NCBI GenBank assembly: GCA_019359285.1
Contig: JAHHHQ010000069.1
Span: 1-58,573, forward strand
DNA length: 58,573 bases
Direction: 5' to 3'
Source: Nodosilinea sp. WJT8-NPBG4
Lineage (GTDB): Bacteria; Cyanobacteriota; Cyanobacteriia; Phormidesmidales; Phormidesmidaceae
Position 1 is the first letter of the stretch. Each line of letters starts with the position of its first letter. Below, one piece after another: positions 24,231 to 32,780 of this stretch. A program made the translations under genes and the position numbers. Below the pieces are notes generated by a model. That model saw only the letters and a list, made by a program, of their open reading frames with translations, was not told where the DNA came from and searched no databases.

Positions 24231-24290
24231 GTGTAGCCATCGCTCCCAGAAGGTATGCAGAATGTTCTAAGCGATTGGCGATGGCTATAC
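24231..24290. repeat. 60-bp imperfect palindrome
   Basis: GTGTAGCCATCGC (24231-24243) pairs with GCGATGGCTATAC (24278-24290) with a single G-T wobble, around a 34-base loop. It ends 1 base before the cyclase pseudogene stop, so it could be that gene's old terminator or a small mobile palindrome. No T-run follows on either strand. Confidence 0.5.
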
Positions 24291-24291
24291 G

Positions 24292-25828
24292 TTAGCCTTC
24301 GAGGCTATAGATAGACTGAGGAGTGGCCTTGCCCTTGAGCGCTAATTCCCCCAAAAATCTACAACGGTAGTCGGGATAGGACTCAAGTACCTGACTGGTA
24401 GCAGCATCCAGCAAAATTTGATTTTGGCTGGCCTGACCCATCAGCCGAGCGGCAGTATTGACCGTATCCCCCAGCACATTAAACTCGCGTCGGCCTCGGG
24501 GCTCACCAATTTCTGCAGCAAACACTCGGCCGTAGGTCAACCCCATGCGACAGCTAATGGGTAAGGGCTGGCCCTGCCGCATCGGCGATCGCAACTGGCC
24601 AACCAGGGTACGAATTGCCAGCAAAGTGTCGGCAGCTCGTAGGGGAGCCTCGGGATCGGGGGCTAGCACGCCAAAATGAATCAGCAGCTCTGAGCCTACT
24701 GAGTGGTAGGTCACTTTTTGCAAGATGCCGCGCCGCCGTTCTACTGCGCCGTTGATGAGGGCAAAGGCATAGGAAAAGCAGGTGACAATGCCGTCAGTAT
24801 CGTCGGGGTAAGCTGGATCTACTGCCTCTGGCAGACCCATTAAATTGACAAAGGCCACCGCTGCCGTCGGAAAAGCCGGGGGAATGCGGCGGGCGGCAGC
24901 GGTATTGACAAGCAACTGGAGCACCGGGCGAGGCAAATAGCTAGCCAAGGGCTCAATGGTGGCCAGGCTGGTTTGAATTTCGCCGATTAGGCCGGACACG
25001 CTGCGGTCAAACAACATCGAGCTAGCTATGCGGCGACGGCTCAATGTGAGGTCGTACTCTCCTAGGGTCTTGGCGTCTAAGTTGTCGACCACTAGCCAGC
25101 TCGCCCCAGGGTTAGGTTCTAGGCTCAGGGGGTGGGCCGCAGGTACCCAGCCTGGCTGAGGCATACTCGGCCCACTGCCCCGGCCCCTTCGGTCTGCTTC
25201 GCTACCAGCACCGGTTGCCCCAGCAGCACGTGGGCTCAGCGCAGGGGGGTACCAATGTCTGCTGCTACAAACTGCCCTGGATGAATGCCTAACCGCATGC
25301 GCAACGATAGAGGGCCTTGAGCGGTTTCGATGGCGGCAAAATTCTCTATGGCTCGCTGCATCCGCAGCCCAGCATAGACGGCCTGCATCACCTCGGCGTA
25401 GTCGCCGCCAGACTGATAGGTCTCATGGCGAAACTGCACCGCATGGCATCGCCGGTAAACTCCAGCAGATTGCCGCCAGCTTTGCTAACCAGCTCTACCA
25501 TCCGGGCAAAGTAGTCGTTGATTAAGGACAGCAGAGTCTCGGCCCCAGTTTGCCCTGCTGCCGCACTGGCCGCAAACAGCGGGGTAAAACCGGTTAAATC
25601 AGTAAATAACAAGGTGCCGCGATGCCAGCAATGGCGTATCTGAGGGCTAAGGGGTGGCTGCTGGGCCACATCACGAGGCACGTAGTCGATCAAAATATGC
25701 TGAAGGGTGCGCAGATGGTCAAACACCTTGATCAGGGTTTGGGGAGAAAGATCAACCCATAGGGCCGCGTATAGGTCGGCAGGGGCTAAGTCTCGCAGGC
25801 TACGCTCAATGCTCTCCAGTTCTGCCAC
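24292..25828 (-). pseudogene. Two-domain adenylate/guanylate cyclase, frameshifted
   Basis: Three broken frames read as one protein. The first (25828 to about 25440) gives TLLFTDLTGFTPLFAASAAA and GNLLEFTGDAM, the start of a class III cyclase domain. After GDAM the frame shifts (one base missing): the expected VQFRHETY continues in another frame to GTPLR, then meets a TGA at 25236-25238. Beyond the stop, HVLLGQPVLVAKQTEGAGAV still reads in that frame, then another shift near 25150 leads to the last frame (25164 to 24292) with a second cyclase domain: FNVLGDTVNTAARLM and ILLDAATSQVL. The paired-domain layout resembles bacterial relatives of soluble adenylyl cyclase. In the second domain the metal-binding Asp pair is not obvious. 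Two shifts plus a stop argue for decay; sequencing error is the alternative. Confidence 0.8.
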
Positions 25829-25918
25829 TGACCCTATCCATTGCTTACTCAGCCAAACAAATCCGTGCTTCTAGGGTGCCCGCCTGAGGTGCTGTTGCCA
25901 TACCTGAGCCATTTGGGC

Positions 25919-27118
25919 CTAGGCCTGAGGGCAGACGCTATCCCCTGGGGGCGTTTTGAGGGGTAGCTCGGCGTTGATGGCGTCAATTTCCTGCTGCCCG
26001 AACTCGTTGACCTCAGAGATGTAGCGGGTCAGGAGCGTTTTCATGCGAGGGGAATAGAACCGATGCAGGCTGTAGTTGCCCAGGGCTGGAAATCCCCGCC
26101 GTTTTTTGTGGCGTCCCCCCGCTCCAGGGTCGAACAGGGTAATGTCGTTAGCGATCGCCCACTCGATGGGCGCGTAATAACAGGCATTGAAATGCAGGTT
26201 ATTCATCTCTAGGGTTGAGCCCCAGTAGCGGCCGTAGAGACGATCGCCCTTGGTTAGGCAAAACGACATGCCCACTGGATCGCTGTCGTCTTCACCGTAG
26301 GCGGCAAAAAACACCATGCGGTGGCGGTAGTCATGGTGCAGCAGGTGAAAGAATTTACGGCTCAGGTACTTGCTGCCCCACCAGCCAAACTTGTCGCAGG
26401 TGTCGACATAAAAATCGTACATCTGGTCGCACAGGGTCTTGCTGATGGCATCTCCGGCGATCGCCTCTAGACGCAGACCCGCCGTCGCCATCGACTTGCG
26501 CTCGCGCTTGATGTTGCGCCGTTGGTTGGCGTTAAACATGCCTAGGTAGTCGTCAAAGTCTTTAAACCCATGGTTTTGCCACACGTAGCTGTGGTGCAGC
26601 CATTCGGCAAAGCCCAGCTCGGTCATGGTGGCCCGCCACTCGGGGTCGACGTAGAGAAAGTGGCAGCCGGAGATCTTGTTGCGATCGCAAAACCCGTCAA
26701 TCACCTCTACCATGGCCCGAGTAACGATCGCTTCGTCGGCGTCGGGGGCAATCAAAAACCGATAGCCCTCCGTCGGGGTAAAGGGCGACATGCCCAGCAG
26801 TTTGGGATAATACTCTACCCCCAAACGCTCAGCCAAATCGGCCCACTGGTGGTCAAATACAAATTCGCCCCGGCTGTGACCCTTTAGGTACATGGGGGCT
26901 GCTCCGACCAGGGTTGTGCCCTGCCAGAGAGCTAGATGACAGGGTAACCAGCCCGCATTGGCCCCCACGCTCCCCGATCGCTCCATGTTGTGCAGCCAGC
27001 TCCACTCCATAAATGGTGTCACTAGGGGCTGAGCTAGTTCGTCCCACACGGCTTCGGGAACCTCATCAATGGAGCGCAGCCAGGTGGCAGTCAGCGACGG
27101 CACAGAGGGATAGCCCAT
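25919..27118 (-). CDS. FemAB/GNAT-like N-acyltransferase (DUF482, PF04339-type)
   Basis: A 399-residue soluble protein of the peptidoglycan-biosynthesis/GNAT-like group. It shows PFMEWSWLHNMERSGSVG near the N-terminus, LGMSPFTPTEGYRFL, the acyl-transferase stretch NQRRNIKRERKSM (about 200-212) and PVGMSFCLTKGDRLYGRYWG, then FDPGAGGRHKKRRGF and a C-terminal NEFGQQEIDAIN. The family probably transfers an acyl or aminoacyl group; the substrate is not known. The start is 6 bases after the stop of the RibD_C gene, so the two are co-transcribed. Confidence 0.83.
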   Translation of the reverse strand: MGYPSVPSLTATWLRSIDEVPEAVWDELAQPLVTPFMEWSWLHNMERSGSVGANAGWLPCHLALWQGTTLVGAAPMYLKGHSRGEFVFDHQWADLAERLGVEYYPKLLGMSPFTPTEGYRFLIAPDADEAIVTRAMVEVIDGFCDRNKISGCHFLYVDPEWRATMTELGFAEWLHHSYVWQNHGFKDFDDYLGMFNANQRRNIKRERKSMATAGLRLEAIAGDAISKTLCDQMYDFYVDTCDKFGWWGSKYLSRKFFHLLHHDYRHRMVFFAAYGEDDSDPVGMSFCLTKGDRLYGRYWGSTLEMNNLHFNACYYAPIEWAIANDITLFDPGAGGRHKKRRGFPALGNYSLHRFYSPRMKTLLTRYISEVNEFGQQEIDAINAELPLKTPPGDSVCPQA

Positions 27119-27124
27119 GGAAGA

Positions 27125-27886
27125 TTAGTCAGTAGGAGAGGGTTGGTTATTCTCCAGGGTAAAGGAATTTCCAACCCCTTGCAGGGGTGGGGGCCGGACT
27201 CGATAGTGCAAAAACACCTCCCCTTCCACCGCTCGATGGGAGAGCAACTGGAGCCGGGGAGCCATCGCCACCAAAAACCCTGTTCCATCTACTGGGGTCG
27301 GGGCTGTTCTGCCCCCTAAAATTAGCGGGCACACCGTCATAAAGATGTCGTGGACGCAGTGGTGGCCCAGTAGCTCTGCTGTCAGCCCGCCCCCGCCGAG
27401 GAGAGCCAGGTGATGGATGCCCGCCGCTTTCAGCTGAGCTAAAATCCAGGGCCAATTCCAGGGCTGGGTTTTGGCTTCGGGCACTGTCCAAATGTGCTTG
27501 AACAGTCCCGTTTCTGCCCAGCGCTGAGCCCCATCGGCAGTCGTGACTAACCCTCGGGGTATCGGCTGCTGAAAGTACCGAAACTTGGGGTCGAGGTTGC
27601 CCGAGGGCGACCAGACAATCTGCACGGGTTGGTCAATCTGCTGCCGCTGCCGTCGCTGGGCCAGCAGGTCTGGGTTGCGTACGCTCAAGGTGGTGCCGTA
27701 GGCCCGCAGAGTGCCCCCTCCAAATAGCACCCCGTCCGCTGCTGCCACTTTTTCCTCCAGATGAGCCAGGTCGGCCGCCGAGGAAAACCGGGCGGCACGG
27801 CGTTGAGCATCGGCAATTTTGCCGTCCAGGCTCATGGCCAGCACCAGGGTAATGTGGGGCAGGGTTAGGTCGGGGGCGATCGCCAA
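27125..27886 (-). CDS. RibD C-terminal-type reductase
   Basis: A 253-residue stand-alone domain of the bacterial pyrimidine-reductase/dihydrofolate-reductase fold, the C-terminal half of RibD. Conserved blocks are ITLVLAMSLDGKIAD (about 11-25), ADGVLFGGGTLRAYG (about 49-63, nucleotide binding) and LALLGGGGLTAELL (about 158-171) with DIFMTVCPLILGGRTAP. In riboflavin synthesis such domains reduce the ribosylamino-pyrimidine with NADPH; without a deaminase domain it may act on its own or on another substrate. Followed at once by the FemAB-like gene in the same operon. Confidence 0.85.
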   Translation of the reverse strand: MAIAPDLTLPHITLVLAMSLDGKIADAQRRAARFSSAADLAHLEEKVAAADGVLFGGGTLRAYGTTLSVRNPDLLAQRRQRQQIDQPVQIVWSPSGNLDPKFRYFQQPIPRGLVTTADGAQRWAETGLFKHIWTVPEAKTQPWNWPWILAQLKAAGIHHLALLGGGGLTAELLGHHCVHDIFMTVCPLILGGRTAPTPVDGTGFLVAMAPRLQLLSHRAVEGEVFLHYRVRPPPLQGVGNSFTLENNQPSPTD

Positions 27887-27910
27887 GGGTCAGGGCTAAG
27901 GAGCGTACCT

Positions 27911-28480
27911 CTAGTTTACCGAGGCCTCTAAGACCGCAGGCTGGCTTTCACCTAGATCCCAGCTGCTGTGGCATTTCCAGCTTTGATTGGTCAACTGCTG
28001 ATAAAACCGCATTTCCCACTGGGTGGGAGTTTTCCAGTCAATGGCTGCTTTCGCCTGGGTGACTATGGCCTTATTGTCTTTGCGGTTAGAGCCATAGGCC
28101 AGGGGTAGACCCAGCTCATCTTGAATGCGGAGAGGCATTTTGCGGGTGGGCGACTTCACAGTGCAGGCAAAATTCACCATCACCTGCTTCAGCCAGGGAG
28201 AAGTAATCGCCAGACCGCTCCAGTCGGGTTTGACGACTAGGCCCTCTATGGTCACCACCGGAGTCGGGCGCGCCTTTAGGCCACGATTGTAGGCGCGATC
28301 GAGGCTGCGGGTATAGATCGGGGCCGCACCAGATTGTTCTTCAAAGCCTTCAATTAGCAAGCAACAGGCATCTGGGCCTTGCTGAAGGGGGGCTGCTGTC
28401 TCTCTGTGCTCGGCTAAGAACCGCTTGATCTGCTCGGCTAGGCTTCCGGTCGGGCAGACATAAATTGCAAACTTGGTCAT
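27911..28480 (-). CDS. Conserved hypothetical protein (189 aa)
   Basis: Not recognised. A soluble 189-residue protein that begins TKFAIYVCPTGSLAEQIKRF, then has an acidic CCLLIEGFEEQSG segment and a lysine-rich middle. Its C-terminal part contains DWKTPTQWEMRFYQQLTNQS. The opening resembles the first strand of LigT-like 2H phosphoesterases, but the two HxT/S motifs of that family are absent, so I do not assign it. The frame has normal neighbour-like codon use. It lies 24 bases upstream of the RibD_C gene and may be first in that operon. Confidence 0.65.
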   Translation of the reverse strand: MTKFAIYVCPTGSLAEQIKRFLAEHRETAAPLQQGPDACCLLIEGFEEQSGAAPIYTRSLDRAYNRGLKARPTPVVTIEGLVVKPDWSGLAITSPWLKQVMVNFACTVKSPTRKMPLRIQDELGLPLAYGSNRKDNKAIVTQAKAAIDWKTPTQWEMRFYQQLTNQSWKCHSSWDLGESQPAVLEASVN

Positions 28481-28680
28481 AGGGCATTCCCAGAGAAACA
28501 GCGAACTGGGAAGTACGGTGGGCAGCCTGCTCTAGCCCACTGGCTGGATGCAGACGCTAGGGATAGAGGCAGGACAACGACTATACCTCTATATAGCAGC
28601 TTAGACTATGAATGCCTGAATGCTGCTAACAGGGCGTTATTATTTAATTAAGAATTTCGGTTGTGCTCCATTTTACGGTC

Positions 28681-29133
28681 TTAGTAACTGGGCACGTCAA
28701 AGGCATTTTCGATGTAGTCTTGCAGCACTAGATAGCGGGCATCATCCACAGACAGATGCTTATTGGGGCTGATAGGCGGTTGTTGACCGCTCCGGCAAGC
28801 TACCAGGGCTACGTCAAATCGGCAGGTGGCCTCGCCCCACTGGGGATGCTGGAGCAAGTAGAGCTGGGCGGCTTTCCACAGTTTGGCCTGCTTGCTGCGG
28901 GTAATCGCCATCAGGCCGTAGGCATCCCAGTTGCCCTGGCTGCGAGTTTTGACTTCGACAAAGGCAAGCTGACCGCTGGCGTTGGCGACTCCCTGGGCCA
29001 TCACCAAATCCAGCTCGCCCCAGCGGCAGTGCCACTGGCGATCGCACTGTCGCCAGCCCTGGGTCGTTAGCCAGTTGGCCACCAGGGTTTCGCCTAGGGT
29101 GCCTAGTTCGGTGTTGCCGAGGTCAGCGGTCAT
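28681..29133 (-). CDS. yraN: YraN/UPF0102 family protein (restriction-endonuclease-like fold)
   Basis: A 150-residue protein with the family's blocks in order: LGTLGETLVANWLTTQGW, the catalytic-type core GELDLVMAQ and LAFVEVKTRS (D..ExK-like), then the helix-strand CRFDVALV. By fold it belongs with Holliday-junction resolvase and type II endonuclease relatives; in most bacteria its job is not proven. The length is slightly above the usual 120 because of a C-terminal tail (HLSVDDARYLVLQDYIENAF). A single gene, 70 bases from the YajQ gene. Confidence 0.9.
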   Translation of the reverse strand: MTADLGNTELGTLGETLVANWLTTQGWRQCDRQWHCRWGELDLVMAQGVANASGQLAFVEVKTRSQGNWDAYGLMAITRSKQAKLWKAAQLYLLQHPQWGEATCRFDVALVACRSGQQPPISPNKHLSVDDARYLVLQDYIENAFDVPSY

Positions 29134-29202
29134 GGCAGGATGCTCGCATGGCAGGGTTCCTAGCGTGCCCAGGGAGTGGGGCGATCGCCCTACCCATGGT
29201 TT

Positions 29203-29694
29203 CTACCGATAGTTGGTAAACTGCACCGCCACGGGCCAGTCTTCCTGCTTCACTAGCTGCATGGCCTGTTGCAGGTCATCCTTAGACTTGCCGGTTACCC
29301 GCACCGCGTCCCCTTGAATCGCAGCGGTCACCTTTTTGAGGTTGTCACGGATCAGCTTGGTAATCTGCTTACCCATCTCCTGCTCAATGCCCTTTTTGAG
29401 GGTGATGGTCTGGCGTACGCGGGTGCCGCTGGCCGCTTCCACATCACCGAACTCAAAGATCTTGAGGGAGAGATTGCGCTTGGCTGCTTTCTGATACAAC
29501 AAATCTTTGACCGCATCCAGGGTCATGTCGCTGGCAGTTTCGATGGTGATGGTGTTGTCCGCCAGGTCAATGGTGGTTTTGGTGTCTTTCAAGTCGTAGC
29601 GGCTAATTACATCCCGCCGAGTCTGGTCGAGGGCGTTGACCAGTTCCTGACGGTCGAAATCGCTGACGATATCAAAGGAAAAGCTAGAAGCCAT
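29203..29694 (-). CDS. yajQ: YajQ family nucleotide-binding protein
   Basis: The 163-residue product matches YajQ/DUF520 along its whole length: MASSFSFDIVSDFDRQELVN, RDVISRYDLKDTKTTI, and the second ferredoxin-like half with IRDNLKKVTAAIQGDAVRVT and GKSKDDLQQAMQLVK. Family members bind nucleotides or nucleic acid, and in some bacteria cyclic di-GMP. The start is set at ATG 29694, which gives the family's usual length; the longer frame to 29721 begins with unlike residues. Its upstream neighbour on the same strand is the MAPEG gene. Confidence 0.93.
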   Translation of the reverse strand: MASSFSFDIVSDFDRQELVNALDQTRRDVISRYDLKDTKTTIDLADNTITIETASDMTLDAVKDLLYQKAAKRNLSLKIFEFGDVEAASGTRVRQTITLKKGIEQEMGKQITKLIRDNLKKVTAAIQGDAVRVTGKSKDDLQQAMQLVKQEDWPVAVQFTNYR

Positions 29695-29725
29695 AAGTAC
29701 CGTTGAGTATCTGCGCACCAACAGA

Positions 29726-30142
29726 CTACATCAAGGCCGACCGACAGCTCAAGACATAGAGGGTGAAGGTGCTCAGGTTGGCGACCCCAAACATCAGCGA
29801 TCGCCCAATCGGCACATTCAAAATATATGCCACTGGATACAGGGTGCGGGCTATTAGATAGGCGGTCGCAGCTCCCAGCGCCAGCCCCGACTGCTGTTGG
29901 GTGACGTAGGCCATTAGCGCCGCCGGAGCAAATAAAATCATCGACTCGAAAGCATTTTCATGGGCCCAGGTAGCCCGCTGAGCGTAGGGGGGCAGGTTGG
30001 CCAGCATGGCCCGGGGGGCAGCCTGGTCATAGCCCACTGCGAACCGCCCGTAGCCCACGGCCAGAAAAGGCAGATAAACCAGCAGCGCCGCTAGCCCAAT
30101 GCTAATCAGCAAAAAACCTGGCATAGCCATCAAAGATGCCAT
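29726..30142 (-). CDS. MAPEG family membrane protein
   Basis: A 138-residue integral membrane protein with four predicted helices. It carries the MAPEG motif region RATWAHENAFESMILFAPAA (conserved R, E-N and F), then AYLIARTLYPVAYILNVP, the second signature (RxxYxxxY-like). Eukaryotic MAPEG proteins act on glutathione and eicosanoids; many bacterial ones have no known substrate. It ends 4 bases before the longest YajQ frame, so the two may share a transcript. Confidence 0.87.
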   Translation of the reverse strand: MASLMAMPGFLLISIGLAALLVYLPFLAVGYGRFAVGYDQAAPRAMLANLPPYAQRATWAHENAFESMILFAPAALMAYVTQQQSGLALGAATAYLIARTLYPVAYILNVPIGRSLMFGVANLSTFTLYVLSCRSALM

Positions 30143-30259
30143 AAATTGCTATCCTCGCTAATTTTCTGCCGTGGGGGAATATAGATGAGACAGTAGCGGG
30201 TTGGCAAGTTAGAACGCTGGAATGCTCTGAACCCGTCAACTCCAATTTTCCAAAAATCG

Positions 30260-30763
30260 CTAGTCGAAGTAGAACAGCGTCACAATCTTGCGCTGGTCTT
30301 CCGCATCCTGACAGGTTTTCAGCAGGGTATGGCTGTCATGAAAGGCAAAGCAAACCAGCTGTTGACAGCGAGAAATAATTTCCTGGTTGCACAGTGAGCT
30401 CGCCTCTGCCAAAGACATGGCATCGTTGGCCGGGTTCTCGACTAGGTGCATGACCTGCTCTAGCTGATCGCGCGACTCGCGAGGCTGGCGTTCCAGGCTC
30501 TGGGGCAAAATTACGGTGAGCAGGTTGGGATCGGCCTGCATCGCCCCTTTAATCGCGGCAGAGTTGGTGCCAGTCGCCCCCGAGGTGATGATGCGATTAC
30601 CCCCTAGGGCCAGCGCATATGTCATCAGCTCGATGAGTTGCTGGTGGGTGATCGGCACATGGCGCGACCCCAAAATAGCCACCCGCTTGGAACCCGACTG
30701 TTGAATAGCCGCAAGTTCCTGTAAAAACGTGTCGACTTTAGCGGATTCGAGCGACGCTTCCAT
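30260..30763 (-). CDS. DprA/SLOG-like protein
   Basis: The product, about 167 residues, holds a single Rossmann-like SMF/DprA-LOG (SLOG) domain: VAILGSRHVPITHQQL (about 28-43) and the phosphate-binding ITSGATGTNSAAIKGAM (about 57-73), then ICNQEI-like segments and CFAFHDSHTLLKTCQD. DprA loads RecA on incoming single-stranded DNA; this smaller cyanobacterial form lacks the other DprA domains, so its role may be nucleotide or DNA binding of a different kind. ATG 30763 is chosen over the GTG at 30784. Single gene on the minus strand. Confidence 0.75.
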   Translation of the reverse strand: MEASLESAKVDTFLQELAAIQQSGSKRVAILGSRHVPITHQQLIELMTYALALGGNRIITSGATGTNSAAIKGAMQADPNLLTVILPQSLERQPRESRDQLEQVMHLVENPANDAMSLAEASSLCNQEIISRCQQLVCFAFHDSHTLLKTCQDAEDQRKIVTLFYFD

Positions 30764-30860
30764 GGACTGACTCAAAGGCTGCACCGAATGCGAGAATAAC
30801 GCGCTTCATTGTATCAGACCAAACGGGTCCGGCTACACTCTATCCCTAGCTCCGCAGACT

Positions 30861-31943
30861 TCAGGTAGCCGAAACTGGCAGTTTGAGATCGAGCAAGTGC
30901 AGCAGACGGTCTAGGTCAAAGTGGGTAGCTACCAACTCTTGAATGCACTGTACCTTAACGGGCTCATGCAGACGCACCTGGCCAAACAGCTCGTCAATGC
31001 GCTCTACGGTAGACAGAGTGTCAGAGTCAACGGAGACAATTGGTACTTCTAAATCCGAAGCACGCTCTAAAATCTTCGGAGAAGGAGGGATTTGGCCGGT
31101 TAGCACCAAACATTGGGTAGAGGTTTCTAACGCCGCAAACTGAATGTCAGTGCGATCGCCCCCCGTCACCACTGCCATGTTGGTGGCTTTGCGGAAGTAC
31201 CGCAGGGCTGAGTTCACGTTCATAGCCCCAATCGTGAGGGTTTCCACCATCAGGTCCAGGCGGTTGGAGCAGCACAGCACCTCAGCATCCAGCCGCGCCA
31301 CAATTTCGCGCACGGTGATGCTGCGCATGATGGGCGATCGTGGCAGCACCGCCAGTACCGGAATTCCCTGGTTTTCCAAAAAGGGACGGGCCAGATCAGC
31401 GCAAGCCTGTGCCGCATCTATGGGCACATCGTTGATAATTACTCCAATTAGGCGCGACCCCAACTGGGCTTTAGCAGCCAGCAGGCGATCGACCAGCAGC
31501 AGCGAGTCGTAGCGGGTTACCAGCAGCACCGCCGCGTCAATATCGGCAGCAATGTGGGCGACAGACAGGTTCAGCAGCGTACCCTCAGTTAGATTGCCAG
31601 GTCCTTCAAGCAGCAGTAAGTCTTCGCCCCGCTGTTCGGTATAGTCCCGCAAGCTGTAGCTAGCTGGAGGCTGATCGGTAAGCACTAGGCGATCGGCCAC
31701 AGTAGCTTCGCTCAACGAGATGACCGGTGGGTAAAATCGCGCCGCTGGTAGCCTTAACGTATCGACAATAAAGTCTAGATCTGGATCTTTCCTATCCTCG
31801 TTAGTTGAGTTGCCTATGGGTTTACCAAACCCAACATCCATGCCCAACCCCTGAAGCTGGAGCCCAACACCCAGTAAAATTGCCGATTTGCCGCTATAGG
31901 GCTCGGTTGAACCAATCACCAAACGCTTCGCTGAACTGGGCAC
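30861..31943 (-). CDS. BioD-like/DRTGG protein (phosphotransacetylase N-terminal type)
   Basis: The product, about 360 residues, has two parts. An N-terminal P-loop domain of the BioD/CobQ group shows LVIGSTEPYSGKSAILLGVG (Walker A about residues 8-24), DLLLLEGPGNLTEGTL and LIGVIINDVP. A C-terminal DRTGG domain (about 205-320) has MNVNSALRYFRK, VVTGGDRTDIQFAALE and CLVLTGQ. This pair forms the N-terminus of long phosphate acetyltransferases but here has no Pta domain. Its substrate is unknown; sensing of a nucleotide is likely (inference). Start: GTG 31943 has GGAGG 9 bases upstream and gives the usual N-terminus, unlike the longer frame to 32039. Confidence 0.83.
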   Translation of the reverse strand: MPSSAKRLVIGSTEPYSGKSAILLGVGLQLQGLGMDVGFGKPIGNSTNEDRKDPDLDFIVDTLRLPAARFYPPVISLSEATVADRLVLTDQPPASYSLRDYTEQRGEDLLLLEGPGNLTEGTLLNLSVAHIAADIDAAVLLVTRYDSLLLVDRLLAAKAQLGSRLIGVIINDVPIDAAQACADLARPFLENQGIPVLAVLPRSPIMRSITVREIVARLDAEVLCCSNRLDLMVETLTIGAMNVNSALRYFRKATNMAVVTGGDRTDIQFAALETSTQCLVLTGQIPPSPKILERASDLEVPIVSVDSDTLSTVERIDELFGQVRLHEPVKVQCIQELVATHFDLDRLLHLLDLKLPVSAT

Positions 31944-32129
31944 GCCACAAGTCCTCCATGGGGTAATGCACTGCTCCCTGACCTCAACGCCACAGAGCAC
32001 TCTGGTCAAGTAGGTCAGTGGGCACAGCACCACCCTCATTCTGCCACCTTATAGGGATGTCAGCGGTAGGCATCTCAACGGCCCCGCCGCTCAGCCTGTC
32101 CCCAGAGCCTCACTGGTCTTGTGGTTGCC

Positions 32130-32510
32130 CTACTCATCCAATCGCAATAGCTTGCGATAGAACCCCTGGGAAAAATCTGCCGGGCGTTTCTGGCGCAGCG
32201 CCACAATCACGTCAAACAAAAAATCCACAAACTCAAAGGTCGCCATTGTAATCTCGTAGCTGAGATCGTTGTCACCCTCAAACTGCATGCGACAGCGGGT
32301 CAAGTCTGCCGGTAGTACAGACACATTCCAGGTGGCTACAAAGGCAATACTATCGCTCCCCTCAATTTGCCGCTCCCCCTCCAGATTGCCCTGCTTATAT
32401 AGAGAAATGGCGTAAGGCAGCGCGTTACGCTTATTGCCCTGGTAGTAGGGCATGTAAACGCTGATATCCTGCTTGCCTGCGGGCTGAATTGCCTCAAACG
32501 TCAAACTCAT
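32130..32510 (-). CDS. Small cyanobacterial protein, possibly EbsA (type IV pilus biogenesis)
   Basis: A 126-residue soluble protein with DISVYMPYYQGNKRNALPYA, SLYKQGNLEGERQIEG and AFVATWNVSVLPADLTRCRM, then an acidic EFVDFLFDVIVALRQ helix and a basic C-terminus. The pattern resembles what I recall of EbsA, a cyanobacterial protein needed for assembly of type IV pili and for biofilm self-suppression in Synechococcus elongatus. The identification is from memory of the family and is tentative. It is divergent from the glycosyltransferase gene; no pilus gene is in view. Confidence 0.6.
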   Translation of the reverse strand: MSLTFEAIQPAGKQDISVYMPYYQGNKRNALPYAISLYKQGNLEGERQIEGSDSIAFVATWNVSVLPADLTRCRMQFEGDNDLSYEITMATFEFVDFLFDVIVALRQKRPADFSQGFYRKLLRLDE

Positions 32511-32780
32511 AGGCCTGGCCTTAGGTCAAATTTCAACAAACGAATATTCGGACGGTCATCGGGGTCAGATGCTTAGGATACTGGATACTTACCTCGCCAG
32601 GTTGCTGACGATGACGCGACCTAGAACTAGCATTCCCCAGGATGGTATTGGGGGTATCACTAAAATTTTCCGCAAAATCGAGGATGATAGACCTAGGCCG
32701 AAGCCATCCTTAGCATAAGGTGCTGATCTGTGTCGTAGTCTGGCCGCCGTCGTTTTCTGTTGTGCTCCCTACCTGAGTTC

